A stretch of DNA of 64,000 nt from JAJPHF01 sp035293805 (GTDB lineage: Bacteria; Chloroflexota; UBA6077; JAJPHF01), in assembly GCA_035293805.1 (NCBI GenBank), contig DATGMD010000062.1, positions 1 through 64,000 on the forward strand. Reading direction: 5' to 3'. The notes under the pieces were generated by a model. That model worked only from the letters and a program-made list of their open reading frames with translations, was not told the DNA's origin and searched no databases. The stretch's first letter is position 1. Each line of letters opens with the position of its first letter. Of this stretch, positions 26,082 through 34,391 are shown piece after piece. Both the position numbers and the translations under genes were made by a program.

Positions 26082-26271
26082 GGCCACCTCCTCCCCTGGG
26101 CTCGCCAACGGCTTTTTCGGGGCCACATTTGTGCCGCCAGAGCCGGGCCACGGCCGGCCTCGCTGGTGGACGATGCTACCACCGTCACTCGTGGCTCCGC
26201 AAACCCTCTTGGTCACCTCGCTGGCGAAAGCTGCCCCGGCATCGAGCGTGCTCGGCTACCGCTGCCTTGCT

Positions 26272-27267
26272 TTACTCGCCGAGCGTCTCGGGCGCGAATA
26301 GCTCCTCGACGCTGACGCGCCGCCGGGAGAGCCCTTGCTCGTGATGGTAGCGCAGGAATGTATCCAAGACCTTCTGATTGCGCTCGACGCCGTACGGCCA
26401 CAGATCGTCGCCCATCAGCCGCCGGTTCTCTTCGCGGTGGGCCGTAAACCACGGCATCATGAACAGCCCGTGCATGAACGCTTCGCCCATCTGGTATTGC
26501 CTGGCGGCTTTGTCCTTGGCCTCCCGGAACGCGTCGTAGAGCGCTCGGGCGATCCACGGGTTTCGCTGGTAGACGTCTTTCCGCATGACGACCGTGTGCA
26601 TGATCGGGAAGATGCCGGTGCGCCGGAAGTAGTCGCGCTCGACCGCTTCGTAGTCCTCGAACAGCCGCCGGACGCGCGGCGAGCCTTTGAGCAGGGAGGG
26701 TGGCACGATCGCCGAGTACAGCGCGTCGATCTCGCCGCTTTCCAGCATGGCGTCGAGCGTCTGCGTCGGACCAAGCTCTTGGATCTTGACGTTCGCTGGT
26801 GGCTCCCAGGGCAGCCAGTCCCAGCGCGCCGGGCGGTCCAGGCCCCCCACGTAGTAGGTGACGCTGTCGGTCGGCACGCCGTACTCGTCGCTCAGGATGC
26901 CCTTCGCCCAGATGCCCGCGTCGTGACCATAGGTGAATAGCTCGCCAACCCTCTTGCCGATCAGGTCCCGTGGCGACGCGATGCCGCTCGCCGTGTTGAC
27001 GAAGATGGCCGAGTGGCGGAAGAAGCGGAGCGGGAACACGGGCAGGGCGACGAAGGGCGGGTCATCCAGGCCGAGGGTGCCAATGTAAAAGGTAAGCCCT
27101 AGCTCCGAGACCTCGAATTCCCGGTCGCGCACCATGCGCTCGAAGGTCTCCGCGACGAACAGGTTCTTGTACGTCAGCTCGATGCCCTGAGGACGGATGC
27201 TGCCGTCCATGAGCGCCCGCGTGCGGTCGTAGTCCCAGCAAGCCAGCGTCAGCCTCAGGTCTGCCAT
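26272..27267 (-). CDS. 4,5-dihydroxyphthalate decarboxylase-like PBP-fold protein (paralog 3)
   Basis: A 331-residue protein opening MADLRLTLACWDYDRTRALM, with FEVSELGLTFYIGTLG, VALPVFPLRFFRHSAIFVN, SPRDLIGKRVGELFTY, YFRRTGIFPIMHTVVMRKD and the final VEELFAPETLGE. GGGGAGGACG precedes the ATG. There is no signal peptide. It lies between two exported binding proteins in the same direction, so each of the three Pht5-like genes is associated with a different neighbour set, which suggests different substrates. Confidence 0.82.
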   Translation of the reverse strand: MADLRLTLACWDYDRTRALMDGSIRPQGIELTYKNLFVAETFERMVRDREFEVSELGLTFYIGTLGLDDPPFVALPVFPLRFFRHSAIFVNTASGIASPRDLIGKRVGELFTYGHDAGIWAKGILSDEYGVPTDSVTYYVGGLDRPARWDWLPWEPPANVKIQELGPTQTLDAMLESGEIDALYSAIVPPSLLKGSPRVRRLFEDYEAVERDYFRRTGIFPIMHTVVMRKDVYQRNPWIARALYDAFREAKDKAARQYQMGEAFMHGLFMMPWFTAHREENRRLMGDDLWPYGVERNQKVLDTFLRYHHEQGLSRRRVSVEELFAPETLGE

Positions 27268-27372
27268 CGCGTCCTCCCCTGGGGCGGCACCAGCCGGGCG
27301 GCGCTCGCCCCGTATCGATCAGGTCCGACTCGGGCGGCAAGGGCTAGGCGCACGGCGCGCCGGCGCCGGCGC

Positions 27373-28458
27373 TCAATACGGGCCGAGCACCTGACGCGCG
27401 GCCCGCACGTACTGCAGGTCCACGGCCGTGGTGAAGTCGACGGGCCGGTCCTGCTGGCCGAGCGCCAGGAACAGCTCCTGGTCGGCGGCCAGCGAGGGCA
27501 CGCGCAGCTCGCCGTCCGGGTCCAGCCCGATCACGCTCATTTGGTCGTACAGCGCGGGGTCGTGAATCGGCGTCCACTTCATCAGCACCTGCACCGTCTC
27601 CTCGCGGGCCGCCGCGTCGCCGCGGACGAAGGCGTCGTTGAAATAGCGCACCCCGCGCAGGTAGGCGGTCATCCAGCGGCGCGCGGCCTCGGGCTGCTCG
27701 CGCACGAACCCTGGCCCGTAGAGGATCGCCGCCACCTGGTGATCCGGGTTCACCTCGTAGTCCCACAGCCAGCGCGTGGCCAGCCCGGTCTGCTGCAGCA
27801 CCGTCAGGAACGGCTCGACCGCGATAGCCGCGTCCACGCTGCCGTTGCCGAGCGCGGGCGCCATGTCGGGGAAGGCCATCTGCTCCAGCGTGACGTCGTC
27901 CAGTGTCAGGCCGCCCCGGGCCAGATAGCCGCGCAGGTCGGTGACCACTCCGATGCTGGTGCTGGCGATGGCGATGCGGCGCCCGCGCAGGTCTGCCACG
28001 TCGCGGAGCTGCCCCGCGTCGGCGGCCGCGCGGCGCACCACCAGCGCGCTGCCGGGCCGGCCGGCCTCGGTGTGCCCCTCGTCGGCGACGAGCTTGATGT
28101 CCACCCCGCGCGCGATCGCGTTGAACAGCCCGGCGCTGGTAGCGCCCGCGCCCACGTCGAGCTGCCCGGCGGCGAGCGGCGCCGTCTCGTCGGCCGTCGT
28201 GGCGAAGGGGATGGCCTCGACGTCCAGCCCCTGCTCGGCGAAATAGCCCTTCTCGATGGCGAGGTAATAGCCCGCGCCCGCCACGATGCCCACGACGCCC
28301 AGGCGCACGTGAGCGGCCTGCGGCAGCGCGGCGCCCCGGGGCGCGGCGCTGGTCGCGGCCGCCGATCCCTGGGCCGGCAGCCCGAACAGCAGGGCCGCAC
28401 CAAGCGCGAGGATCGCTGCGGCAGGGACGCGCTGCCAACTCGTTGCCAGACTGCCCAT
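27373..28458 (-). CDS. NMT1/SsuA-like substrate-binding protein, Sec-exported without lipobox
   Basis: A 361-residue protein with a signal peptide (VPAAAILALGAALLFGLPAQ, likely cut near GSA) but no Cys, so it would be soluble after export, unlike most of its lipoprotein relatives here. Binding-domain marks are GAGYYLAIEKGYFAEQGLDV, LAAGQLDVGAGATSAGLFNA, LRGRRIAIASTSIGVVT and NGSVDAAIAVEPFL. GGGAAGGGGG precedes the ATG. It may be held by cell-wall binding or be free in the medium. Confidence 0.83.
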   Translation of the reverse strand: MGSLATSWQRVPAAAILALGAALLFGLPAQGSAAATSAAPRGAALPQAAHVRLGVVGIVAGAGYYLAIEKGYFAEQGLDVEAIPFATTADETAPLAAGQLDVGAGATSAGLFNAIARGVDIKLVADEGHTEAGRPGSALVVRRAAADAGQLRDVADLRGRRIAIASTSIGVVTDLRGYLARGGLTLDDVTLEQMAFPDMAPALGNGSVDAAIAVEPFLTVLQQTGLATRWLWDYEVNPDHQVAAILYGPGFVREQPEAARRWMTAYLRGVRYFNDAFVRGDAAAREETVQVLMKWTPIHDPALYDQMSVIGLDPDGELRVPSLAADQELFLALGQQDRPVDFTTAVDLQYVRAARQVLGPY

Positions 28459-28729
28459 GATGGCCCCCTTCCCGGCGCGGCACTACGTTGATCACGCGTG
28501 AACCGCCGGCCGCCGACGCCAGCCTGCAGGCCGGGCCATCGCCCGGCCGCCGTGACCCGCCGCTCACGCCGGCGGCCAGCGCTCTACGTGTGACAGACGG
28601 CCGGGCCGCGCAGCACTCGGTCGCCTGGATTCGCGCCACGCCGGTTAGCGGCGCGCCAGCCCCACCGTGCCGGCAAGCCGTTGTGGGGGACGGCACCCCA
28701 GCGCGGGCGTCTAGCCACTGGATACCGGA

Positions 28730-29641
28730 TCATCCGACGGTGGCGGGGCGGGCGCACTTGAGCACGGCCAGCATCGCCTGTCGGTCCTCCTCGGCCATCG
28801 TGGGCGTGGGCCAGCGCGGGTACTGCTTGATCGGGAAGCCCAGCGCCCGCAGCGCCTCCGCGAACGCGACGCGCCCGTACTTCTTCCAGTACTTGATCAG
28901 CTCGTCGTTCACCTCGCTGGCCAGGTCCTGCAGCCGCCGCGCTTCCTCGTCGCGCCCCTCGTCGATCGCGCGGATCAGGTCCACCCCCAGCTCCGGCGTC
29001 GCGGCCAGCGGCGGGCTCACCGTCCCGCGGATGCCCTGCCGCATGCCCTCCAGCAGGCCGTTGCCCAGGATGAACGGCGCGAAGCCCGGGATCTGCTCCA
29101 GGTACTCCAGCGCCTCGGGAATGGTTCCCATCGCCAGCTTGGCGCCAAAGATGCGCGGCACCGCCGCCACCAGGCGCTGCATCAGCGCCGGCGTGATGGC
29201 GTAGCCCTGGTAGCCGGGGTTGTTGTACACGAGGATCGGCAGCTGCACGGCCGCGTCGATCATCTGGAAGTGCAGCACTAGCTCCTCGGGCGTGCGGTCG
29301 CTGTAGTAGAACGGCCCCACCACGCCGATGCCGTCGGCGCCGATCGCGCGCGCGTGCTGCCCCAGCTCCACCGCCGAGTAGGGGTCCACCGTGCCGATGT
29401 GGATGATGACGGGAATCCGACCGCGCACCTCCTGGACGATCAGCTCGGCCACGGCCTTGCGCTGGTCGAGGCGCATGGCCGGGCCCTGGCCGAACGAGCC
29501 GCAGACGAACAGTGCGTGGATGCCCGCGTCGAGATAGAAGCGGGTCATCTCGCGCATGAGCGGCTCGTCGACCTCGCCGGTCCCGTCGAAGACGGTCGGG
29601 ATCGGCAGCAGCATGCCGCGGATCGCGTCGGTCGCGTGCAT
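28730..29641 (-). CDS. DapA-family (dihydrodipicolinate synthase/N-acetylneuraminate lyase) aldolase
   Basis: A 303-residue TIM-barrel aldolase. The Schiff-base Lys is in IFGAKLAMGT and the catalytic Tyr in PILVYNNPGYQGYA. The GTTGE-type substrate motif is GSFGQ here, replacing Glu by Gln, which argues against true lysine biosynthesis and for a catabolic hydratase-aldolase or decarboxylating dehydratase. Aldolases of this family finish extradiol and other aromatic pathways. Its ribosome site (GAGGAGGAGTGAGGG) lies within the last codons of a decayed CoxS-type gene. Confidence 0.85.
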   Translation of the reverse strand: MHATDAIRGMLLPIPTVFDGTGEVDEPLMREMTRFYLDAGIHALFVCGSFGQGPAMRLDQRKAVAELIVQEVRGRIPVIIHIGTVDPYSAVELGQHARAIGADGIGVVGPFYYSDRTPEELVLHFQMIDAAVQLPILVYNNPGYQGYAITPALMQRLVAAVPRIFGAKLAMGTIPEALEYLEQIPGFAPFILGNGLLEGMRQGIRGTVSPPLAATPELGVDLIRAIDEGRDEEARRLQDLASEVNDELIKYWKKYGRVAFAEALRALGFPIKQYPRWPTPTMAEEDRQAMLAVLKCARPATVG

Positions 29642-29644
29642 CCC

Positions 29645-29842
29645 TCACTCCTCCTCGTTGGTCGCCGGCTCGGGGCCCGGCGGCAGGGGTGGCTCGCCGC
29701 GCAGTACCCGCGCGGCCGACTGAACCGCCTGGACGATCTTCGCGTAGCCCGTACCCGCACACGGGTTGGCCGATGCTGCCGTCGCGGTCCGCCTCCTCGG
29801 GCTCGGGGTCTGCTCCAGCCGCTCTCGGGCAGAGCGTAGCAT
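29645..29842 (-). pseudogene. CoxS-type [2Fe-2S] subunit, C-terminal remnant
   Basis: The last ~40 residues read ANPCAGTGYAKIVQAVQSAA then RVLRGE, matching the GNLCRCTGYxKIVxAV end of xanthine-dehydrogenase/carbon-monoxide-dehydrogenase small subunits. The second Cys of the CxC pair is missing (CAG for CRC). The preceding EPEEADRDGSIGQPVC continues in the next frame over, so there is a frameshift as well. The 5' part and the partner large and medium subunits are absent. The stop is three bases before the DapA-like start. Confidence 0.6.
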
Positions 29843-29941
29843 ACCGGGCGCGCGGTGGCATCGTCTGCACGATGCCGTAGATACTGTGCCACCAGGGCCG
29901 TGTCTCAGCGCGGAGTAGGCAGCTGCCTGGAGGGCGACAGC

Positions 29942-31090
29942 TTGAACATCATTGCGAGCGCTCGAACCGGCGGATGGGCGCCGCGCTTAGCTCTCGCCGC
30001 GCTCGCCCTAGTGCTGGGCCTGCGCGGGGCAGCGTGCGCCCCAGCAGCGCCCGGTCCCGCGCCCGCGCCAGCGCAGCCCGCCGCGCCCCCAGCCGCCCCG
30101 AGCGCCAGCGGTGCATCGGCCGCGGCAGACCGCGGATCCGTGCCCGCGCCCGCCGCCGTCCCAACCGTCGCCGCGCAGCCGATCAAGGTAGCGACCCCCG
30201 GCCAGAGCTTCGGCTTCCTGCCGCTCCTCGTCGCCATCCGGCAAGGCTTCTTCCGCGAAGAGGGCCTCGATCCCGTCGAGGTGGCCGGGGTGGGGGGCGA
30301 CCTGGAGCCGGCCGCGCTGCAGGCCGGCGAGGTGGACTACGCGGGCGCCGGGGGCACGATCGGCCGGGCAGCGGTCCAGGGGTTACCGCTGAAGCTGGTC
30401 CTGTTCCTGTACGAGCGCCCCACCTGGTCCTTGGTTTCACGTCCCGAGATCACGACCGGCGAGCAGCTGCGCGGCAAGACCATCGGGGTTAGCCGCATCG
30501 GCACCTCGGACAACGTGGCCGCCCGGCTGGCCGCCGCCCACCTGGGCCTCCAGCCCGACCGCGATATCACGCTCGTCGCGGCCGGGCTCCAGGTCTTCCC
30601 GAGCCTCCTGAGCGGGGCGGTGGACTCGGGGATCATCAATACCGACACTACGGCGACTGCCCTGGCTCAGGGCTACAACGAGCTAGTCGCGCTCTCCGAC
30701 GTGGCGATCTGGCCGTTCTCGGGCTTCGGCGTCGCCGACACGAAGCTCGCGCAGCAGCGCGACCAGGTGAGGCGCTACGCCCGCGCCCAGGTGAAGGGGC
30801 TGCAGTTCATGCTCGACCACACCGCGGAGGTCGTCCCGATGGCCGCCGAGCAGTTCGGGATGGACCCGGAGATCGCGCGGCTGGCCGTGGAGAGCGCGCT
30901 GCGCGCCGTGAGCCGCAGCAGTCCGGGCGGTGTGAGCAGCGAGGGCCTGACGCGCTTCATCGACACGGAGCTGCGGCCCGACCTGCCGCCCGACGTAGAC
31001 ATCCAGCCGGCACAGTTCGTCGACCTGAGCGTGATCGAAGAGGCGCAGCACGAGCTGGGCATCCACTGCACGACGGGCTATCAGTGCTAG
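29942..31090 (+). CDS. NMT1/SsuA-like ABC substrate-binding lipoprotein
   Basis: A 382-residue lipoprotein. The TTG at 29942 is chosen because GGAGGG sits seven bases upstream and the signal peptide (LALAALALVLGLRGAAC) follows. A Pro/Ala linker of about 55 residues leads to the binding domain: FGFLPLLVAIRQGFFREEGL, LQAGEVDYAGAGGTIGRAAV, EQLRGKTIGVSRIGTSDNVA and LLSGAVDSGIINTDTTATAL. It ends HELGIHCTTGYQC, with two Cys that could form a disulfide. It is one of two plus-strand binding genes facing the long minus-strand run. Confidence 0.82.
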   Translation: MNIIASARTGGWAPRLALAALALVLGLRGAACAPAAPGPAPAPAQPAAPPAAPSASGASAAADRGSVPAPAAVPTVAAQPIKVATPGQSFGFLPLLVAIRQGFFREEGLDPVEVAGVGGDLEPAALQAGEVDYAGAGGTIGRAAVQGLPLKLVLFLYERPTWSLVSRPEITTGEQLRGKTIGVSRIGTSDNVAARLAAAHLGLQPDRDITLVAAGLQVFPSLLSGAVDSGIINTDTTATALAQGYNELVALSDVAIWPFSGFGVADTKLAQQRDQVRRYARAQVKGLQFMLDHTAEVVPMAAEQFGMDPEIARLAVESALRAVSRSSPGGVSSEGLTRFIDTELRPDLPPDVDIQPAQFVDLSVIEEAQHELGIHCTTGYQC

Positions 31091-31107
31091 CGATCGTCGG
31101 ACGCCCC

Positions 31108-31146
31108 GGTGCCGCCCCTCCCGCCGGGCCTGGCAAGAGCGGCACC
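31108..31146. terminator. Possible hairpin between convergent genes
   Basis: GGTGCCGC (31108-31115) can pair with GCGGCACC (31139-31146), loop 23 bases, in the 66-bp gap between converging genes. No U-run; weak. Confidence 0.3.
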
Positions 31147-31156
31147 TGCGCCGGCC

Positions 31157-32260
31157 TCAGGCGTGGCCGTTCGCGCCACCGGCGCCGGCCGGGGCGGGCC
31201 CCAGCACGCCTCGCTGCCGCAGCAGCGGCATGACCTGCTCGCCGAAACGCGTGAGCCCGTCCACGAAGTCCGGGAACACGAACATCACGCCGTCCACCTG
31301 CCCGTCGACGGCGAGCTCCTCGACCATGGCCGCGACCCGCTCCGGCCCCGCCACGAACGGCACGCCGCCGTAGAACAGCCGCGTGCTCGACGCGAACCGC
31401 TCGCGGTAGCCCGCGGACTGAGCGGCGTCCTTGTCGCGCACGCGCAGGTTGTACACGTTGGCAATCGCTTCCACGTCGGCGCCCGCCTCGTAGTGCTCCA
31501 GCAGGCGCTGGGCGTCGGCGTCCGTGTCGCCCAGGATGAGCGAGACCAGCGTGTGCGTGCGGACCGTGCGGTCCCGCGTGGCCGCCACCTCCTTGATGCG
31601 CCGGCTGGTGGCCTTCTTGGCGTCCACGGTGATGCCGCCAAAGAAGCCGTCAGTGCAGTGGTCGGCGATGAATTGGAAGCCCCGCTCCGACGAGGTGGCG
31701 CAGACGATGGGCGGCACCCCCTGCACCGGCTTGGGCCAGGACTGGCAGTCCGCCAGCGTGAAATACTGGCCCTGGACGGTCACGCTGTCCTCGGTCCACA
31801 GGCGCTTGACGAGCGTCAGCCACTCCTCGGTGTAGTCGTAGCGGAAGGCCTCGAAGTTCTCGGGGTACAGGCCCATCTGCTCGTACTCGCCGCGGTTGCC
31901 GGCGCTCACGATGTTGATGCCGAGCCGCCCGCCGGCGATATCGTCGAGCGTGGCGGCTAGCTTCGCAAACACGGCCGGATGGATGAGCGCCGGCGCGACG
32001 GAGCCGATCAGCCGGAGGTTCTGCGTGACGGGTGCCAGCCCCGCCATCAGCGTCATGGACTCGATCGAGTACTTCCAGAAGTCCGTCTCACCGCCGAAGC
32101 CCCGCCACTTGGCCATCGAGAACACGTAGCGGAAGCCGATGCGCTCGGCCACCGCGCAGATCTCCCGGTTGAGCGCGTACGTCGGCAGGAACTGCGGCGA
32201 GTTCTTCGAGATGATCCAGCCGTTGTTGGTGACGGGCAAGAACACGCCCAGCTCGACCAT
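31157..32260 (-). CDS. LLM-class flavin-dependent monooxygenase, RutA/SsuD-like
   Basis: A 367-residue luciferase-like monooxygenase using reduced FMN and oxygen. Typical marks are MVELGVFLPVTNNGWIISKN, IGFRYVFSMAKWRGFGGETD, LIGSVAPALIHPAVFAKLAA, GRLGINIVSAGNRGEYEQMG and PPIVCATSSERGFQFIADHC. This pattern resembles pyrimidine monooxygenase (RutA) and alkanesulfonate-type enzymes. GGAGGGAGG precedes ATG 32260. No flavin reductase gene is adjacent. It follows the bicupin gene by 83 bp and is the last gene of the minus-strand run. Confidence 0.87.
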   Translation of the reverse strand: MVELGVFLPVTNNGWIISKNSPQFLPTYALNREICAVAERIGFRYVFSMAKWRGFGGETDFWKYSIESMTLMAGLAPVTQNLRLIGSVAPALIHPAVFAKLAATLDDIAGGRLGINIVSAGNRGEYEQMGLYPENFEAFRYDYTEEWLTLVKRLWTEDSVTVQGQYFTLADCQSWPKPVQGVPPIVCATSSERGFQFIADHCTDGFFGGITVDAKKATSRRIKEVAATRDRTVRTHTLVSLILGDTDADAQRLLEHYEAGADVEAIANVYNLRVRDKDAAQSAGYRERFASSTRLFYGGVPFVAGPERVAAMVEELAVDGQVDGVMFVFPDFVDGLTRFGEQVMPLLRQRGVLGPAPAGAGGANGHA

Positions 32261-32343
32261 ATGCCTCCCTCCGCGCGCCCGCTGCGGCCGGGCGATCAGC
32301 CCCCGCCGGCGCACTCGCCACCACCGCGGCGCGGCCGGACGGC

Positions 32344-33441
32344 CTAGCTGCGCCCCTGGTCCACCGGCTCGAGGCGCAGGTCGATGCCGTTGCGCGCCAG
32401 GTCTTCCCAGTAGGCCTCGCGGATGCGCGGGTCCTCCTCGGCGTAGGGAATCTTGTAGCTCCACGCCTCCCGGTCGGTGCTCTGTGACGTCGAGTTCGGA
32501 TCGTACATCTGGCCGATGCCGTAGCGCAGGCTGTGGCCGCGGAACGCCAGCATCTTGTAGTCGCCCTTACCGGTGTTGAAGTGCTGGTGGTACTCGTTCA
32601 GCTTCGGCGCCACCACCGCGTAGGGGCAGGCGTTCACCTTGCGCGGGTGCTGCCGCTCGCTCTCGAAGAACATCAGCTCGTAGCCCGACCCCTCCACGAC
32701 GATCACGTGCGCTCCCGCCTGGTGGCGGTGCGCCGTGGCGTAGGTGCCCTCCGACACGCTCATGATGTGCATGCCGATTGCCGTGCTGGCCATCGACAGC
32801 CGCATGATCGACGTGCGAATGCCCCGCTCCGGATACGTGTCTAGCGGGAACTTGCGGATGTCGGGGATGAAGTTCGTCTCGTACAGCCGCAGGTTCCAGT
32901 GGTGTCCGGGGTCGCTGAAGTAGTCCTGCATCGTGTACGAGTAGCGGTCGCTGAACACGAACGGGTTGTTGAAGACGAAATCGAGGTTGTGATACAGGTT
33001 GATCACGTGCGCCATGTTCGTGCCGAACAGCAGGCGCACCGGCTCCGCGCCGGAGGCGTTGAACTCCTGGTGCCAGGCGTTCAGCGGGATCGTGAGCAGC
33101 GCGCCCTCGCCCCATTCGACCGTGTGCTTCGGCTCCCCCTCCTGCCAGATCGTCGTGGCGCCCTTGCCGCGCATGACGTACATTACGCTGTCGTACATGT
33201 GGCGCTCGGGCCGGAGCGCGCCCGCCGGAGGGATCTCGACGATCTGCAGATTGTAGTCCTCCTGGTCGCCGAGCCGCGTATAGGCCACTTTCCCGCCGCG
33301 ACGCTCCCAGTCGGCGAGCGGTAGCGAGGCGAGGTCTTCGAGCGCGCTGCCCTCGTACAGCGGCGCCCCCTCGCGGCGCACGAACTCCTGATAGGAGCTC
33401 TTGACGTACCATTCGTCGAAGCTGGCTGGCCGGTTCGCCAT
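32344..33441 (-). CDS. Bicupin protein, possible gentisate-type dioxygenase
   Basis: A 365-residue protein with two cupin barrels. The first includes RPERHMYDSVMYVMRGKGAT and NAWHQEFNASG; the second includes ATAHRHQAGAHVIVVEGSGY and LNEYHQHFN. The second barrel has the His-x-His and downstream His expected of a metal site; the first is less complete. Length and layout fit gentisate/salicylate 1,2-dioxygenase relatives, but the sequence is divergent and a non-oxygenase role is possible. GGCGAGGAG precedes the ATG. Confidence 0.7.
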   Translation of the reverse strand: MANRPASFDEWYVKSSYQEFVRREGAPLYEGSALEDLASLPLADWERRGGKVAYTRLGDQEDYNLQIVEIPPAGALRPERHMYDSVMYVMRGKGATTIWQEGEPKHTVEWGEGALLTIPLNAWHQEFNASGAEPVRLLFGTNMAHVINLYHNLDFVFNNPFVFSDRYSYTMQDYFSDPGHHWNLRLYETNFIPDIRKFPLDTYPERGIRTSIMRLSMASTAIGMHIMSVSEGTYATAHRHQAGAHVIVVEGSGYELMFFESERQHPRKVNACPYAVVAPKLNEYHQHFNTGKGDYKMLAFRGHSLRYGIGQMYDPNSTSQSTDREAWSYKIPYAEEDPRIREAYWEDLARNGIDLRLEPVDQGRS

Positions 33442-33766
33442 CGCTGCACTCCTCGCCCGGGCATCGCCGGTGGCCCGACAGCGCCTCAGTCGATGCTACG
33501 GAATTCGATCCGACTGGTCCAATACTTTGTTCGCCGGGTTCAAACAGCGCTTTGGCTCTGAGCGGACACAATAGCCGCCGCCGCGCCAACGCGCCCGACA
33601 CCGACCCGCGGTCGGCCAGGCCGGAGGCCGGCGCGGGTGAGCCCCGGCGATCGTGCGAATCGGTCGGCAGCAGTCCTCGGGCGTTGCGCTCGCGCCTATT
33701 GGGCCGCGTGGGATTTTGGGCGCTAGGCTTACCGGCTGGCCGGGCCCCTTGGAGGCCACCGAGCGG
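33442..33766. other. Intergenic region, no gene seen
   Basis: About 325 bp with no supported coding frame. An AT-richer patch around 33495-33575 (for example AATACTTTG) is likely the promoter zone for the bicupin gene on the minus strand, but no hexamer pair with standard spacing was found. Confidence 0.4.
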
Positions 33767-34303
33767 CTAGGTCGCAGCCGGCGCCTTGGGTCGCGCCTGC
33801 CGCGTCTCCGGGTCCCAGTCGAAGCGGGTGTCGATGCGCTCGACGTGCTGGAGCAGGGGCACCTCGCTCAGCCGCGGGTAGCCGTCCCAGCAGACGAACT
33901 CCAGGGCGTGGCCGTCCGGATCGCTGAAGTAGATCGACACCGCGGCGGTGCCCGCGTGGGTCGCCGGACCGTAGAACGGGACGCCGTGCTTGCGGAGGTG
34001 CGCCTGAATCACGTCCACGTCGTTCGGGCCGATGGCGAAGGCGTGGTGGGTGCCGAGCGGCGTCTTGCCGCCGGGGTCCTGGCCGAGTAGCTCGACGCGC
34101 TGGCCCGCGATCTCCACGAAGATGTGCTCGCTCCGCCCCAACCGCTTGTCCTCGTCCGAGAAGCCGAACTCGTAGCGCCCGATCTCGTCCTCGAAGACCG
34201 TGGCGCCGAAGATGGCCTGGTAGAAGGTCAGCGACTTCCGGGTATCGGCGACGGGGATGCTGAAGTGGTCCAAGCCCCGGATGCCCATCGGGTTGTTCTT
34301 CAT
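33767..34303 (-). CDS. VOC-family (glyoxalase/extradiol-like) protein
   Basis: A 178-residue single vicinal-oxygen-chelate unit pair: MGIRGLDHFSIPVADTRKSL with the first metal His, THHAFAIGPNDVD, and SIYFSDPDGHALEFVCWDGY with the C-terminal Glu ligand. The His...Glu arrangement suits a metal-dependent lyase, epimerase or ring-cleavage enzyme. GGGGAG precedes the ATG. It lies 88 bp downstream of the TAXI-like gene in the same direction. Confidence 0.82.
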   Translation of the reverse strand: MKNNPMGIRGLDHFSIPVADTRKSLTFYQAIFGATVFEDEIGRYEFGFSDEDKRLGRSEHIFVEIAGQRVELLGQDPGGKTPLGTHHAFAIGPNDVDVIQAHLRKHGVPFYGPATHAGTAAVSIYFSDPDGHALEFVCWDGYPRLSEVPLLQHVERIDTRFDWDPETRQARPKAPAAT

Positions 34304-34391
34304 GGTGCTCCCCTCTCCGTCCGCTTGCTGCCGTACGTTTCCCGCACGCCCCTCGCCCCGACAATGGGCGCGCTCCGGCGGGAATCGCCAC

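Noticed and set aside
18945..26151. Several open frames of more than 700 codons on either strand, overlapping the Rieske, cyclodeaminase, epimerase and binding-protein genes
   Set aside because: They are Arg/Ala/Pro-rich readings of GC-rich coding DNA in other frames, with no domains or ribosome sites, and every part is covered by a recognisable gene.
28730..29641. Annotating the DapA-like gene as lysine biosynthesis dapA
   Set aside because: The substrate motif is altered and no other lysine gene is nearby.
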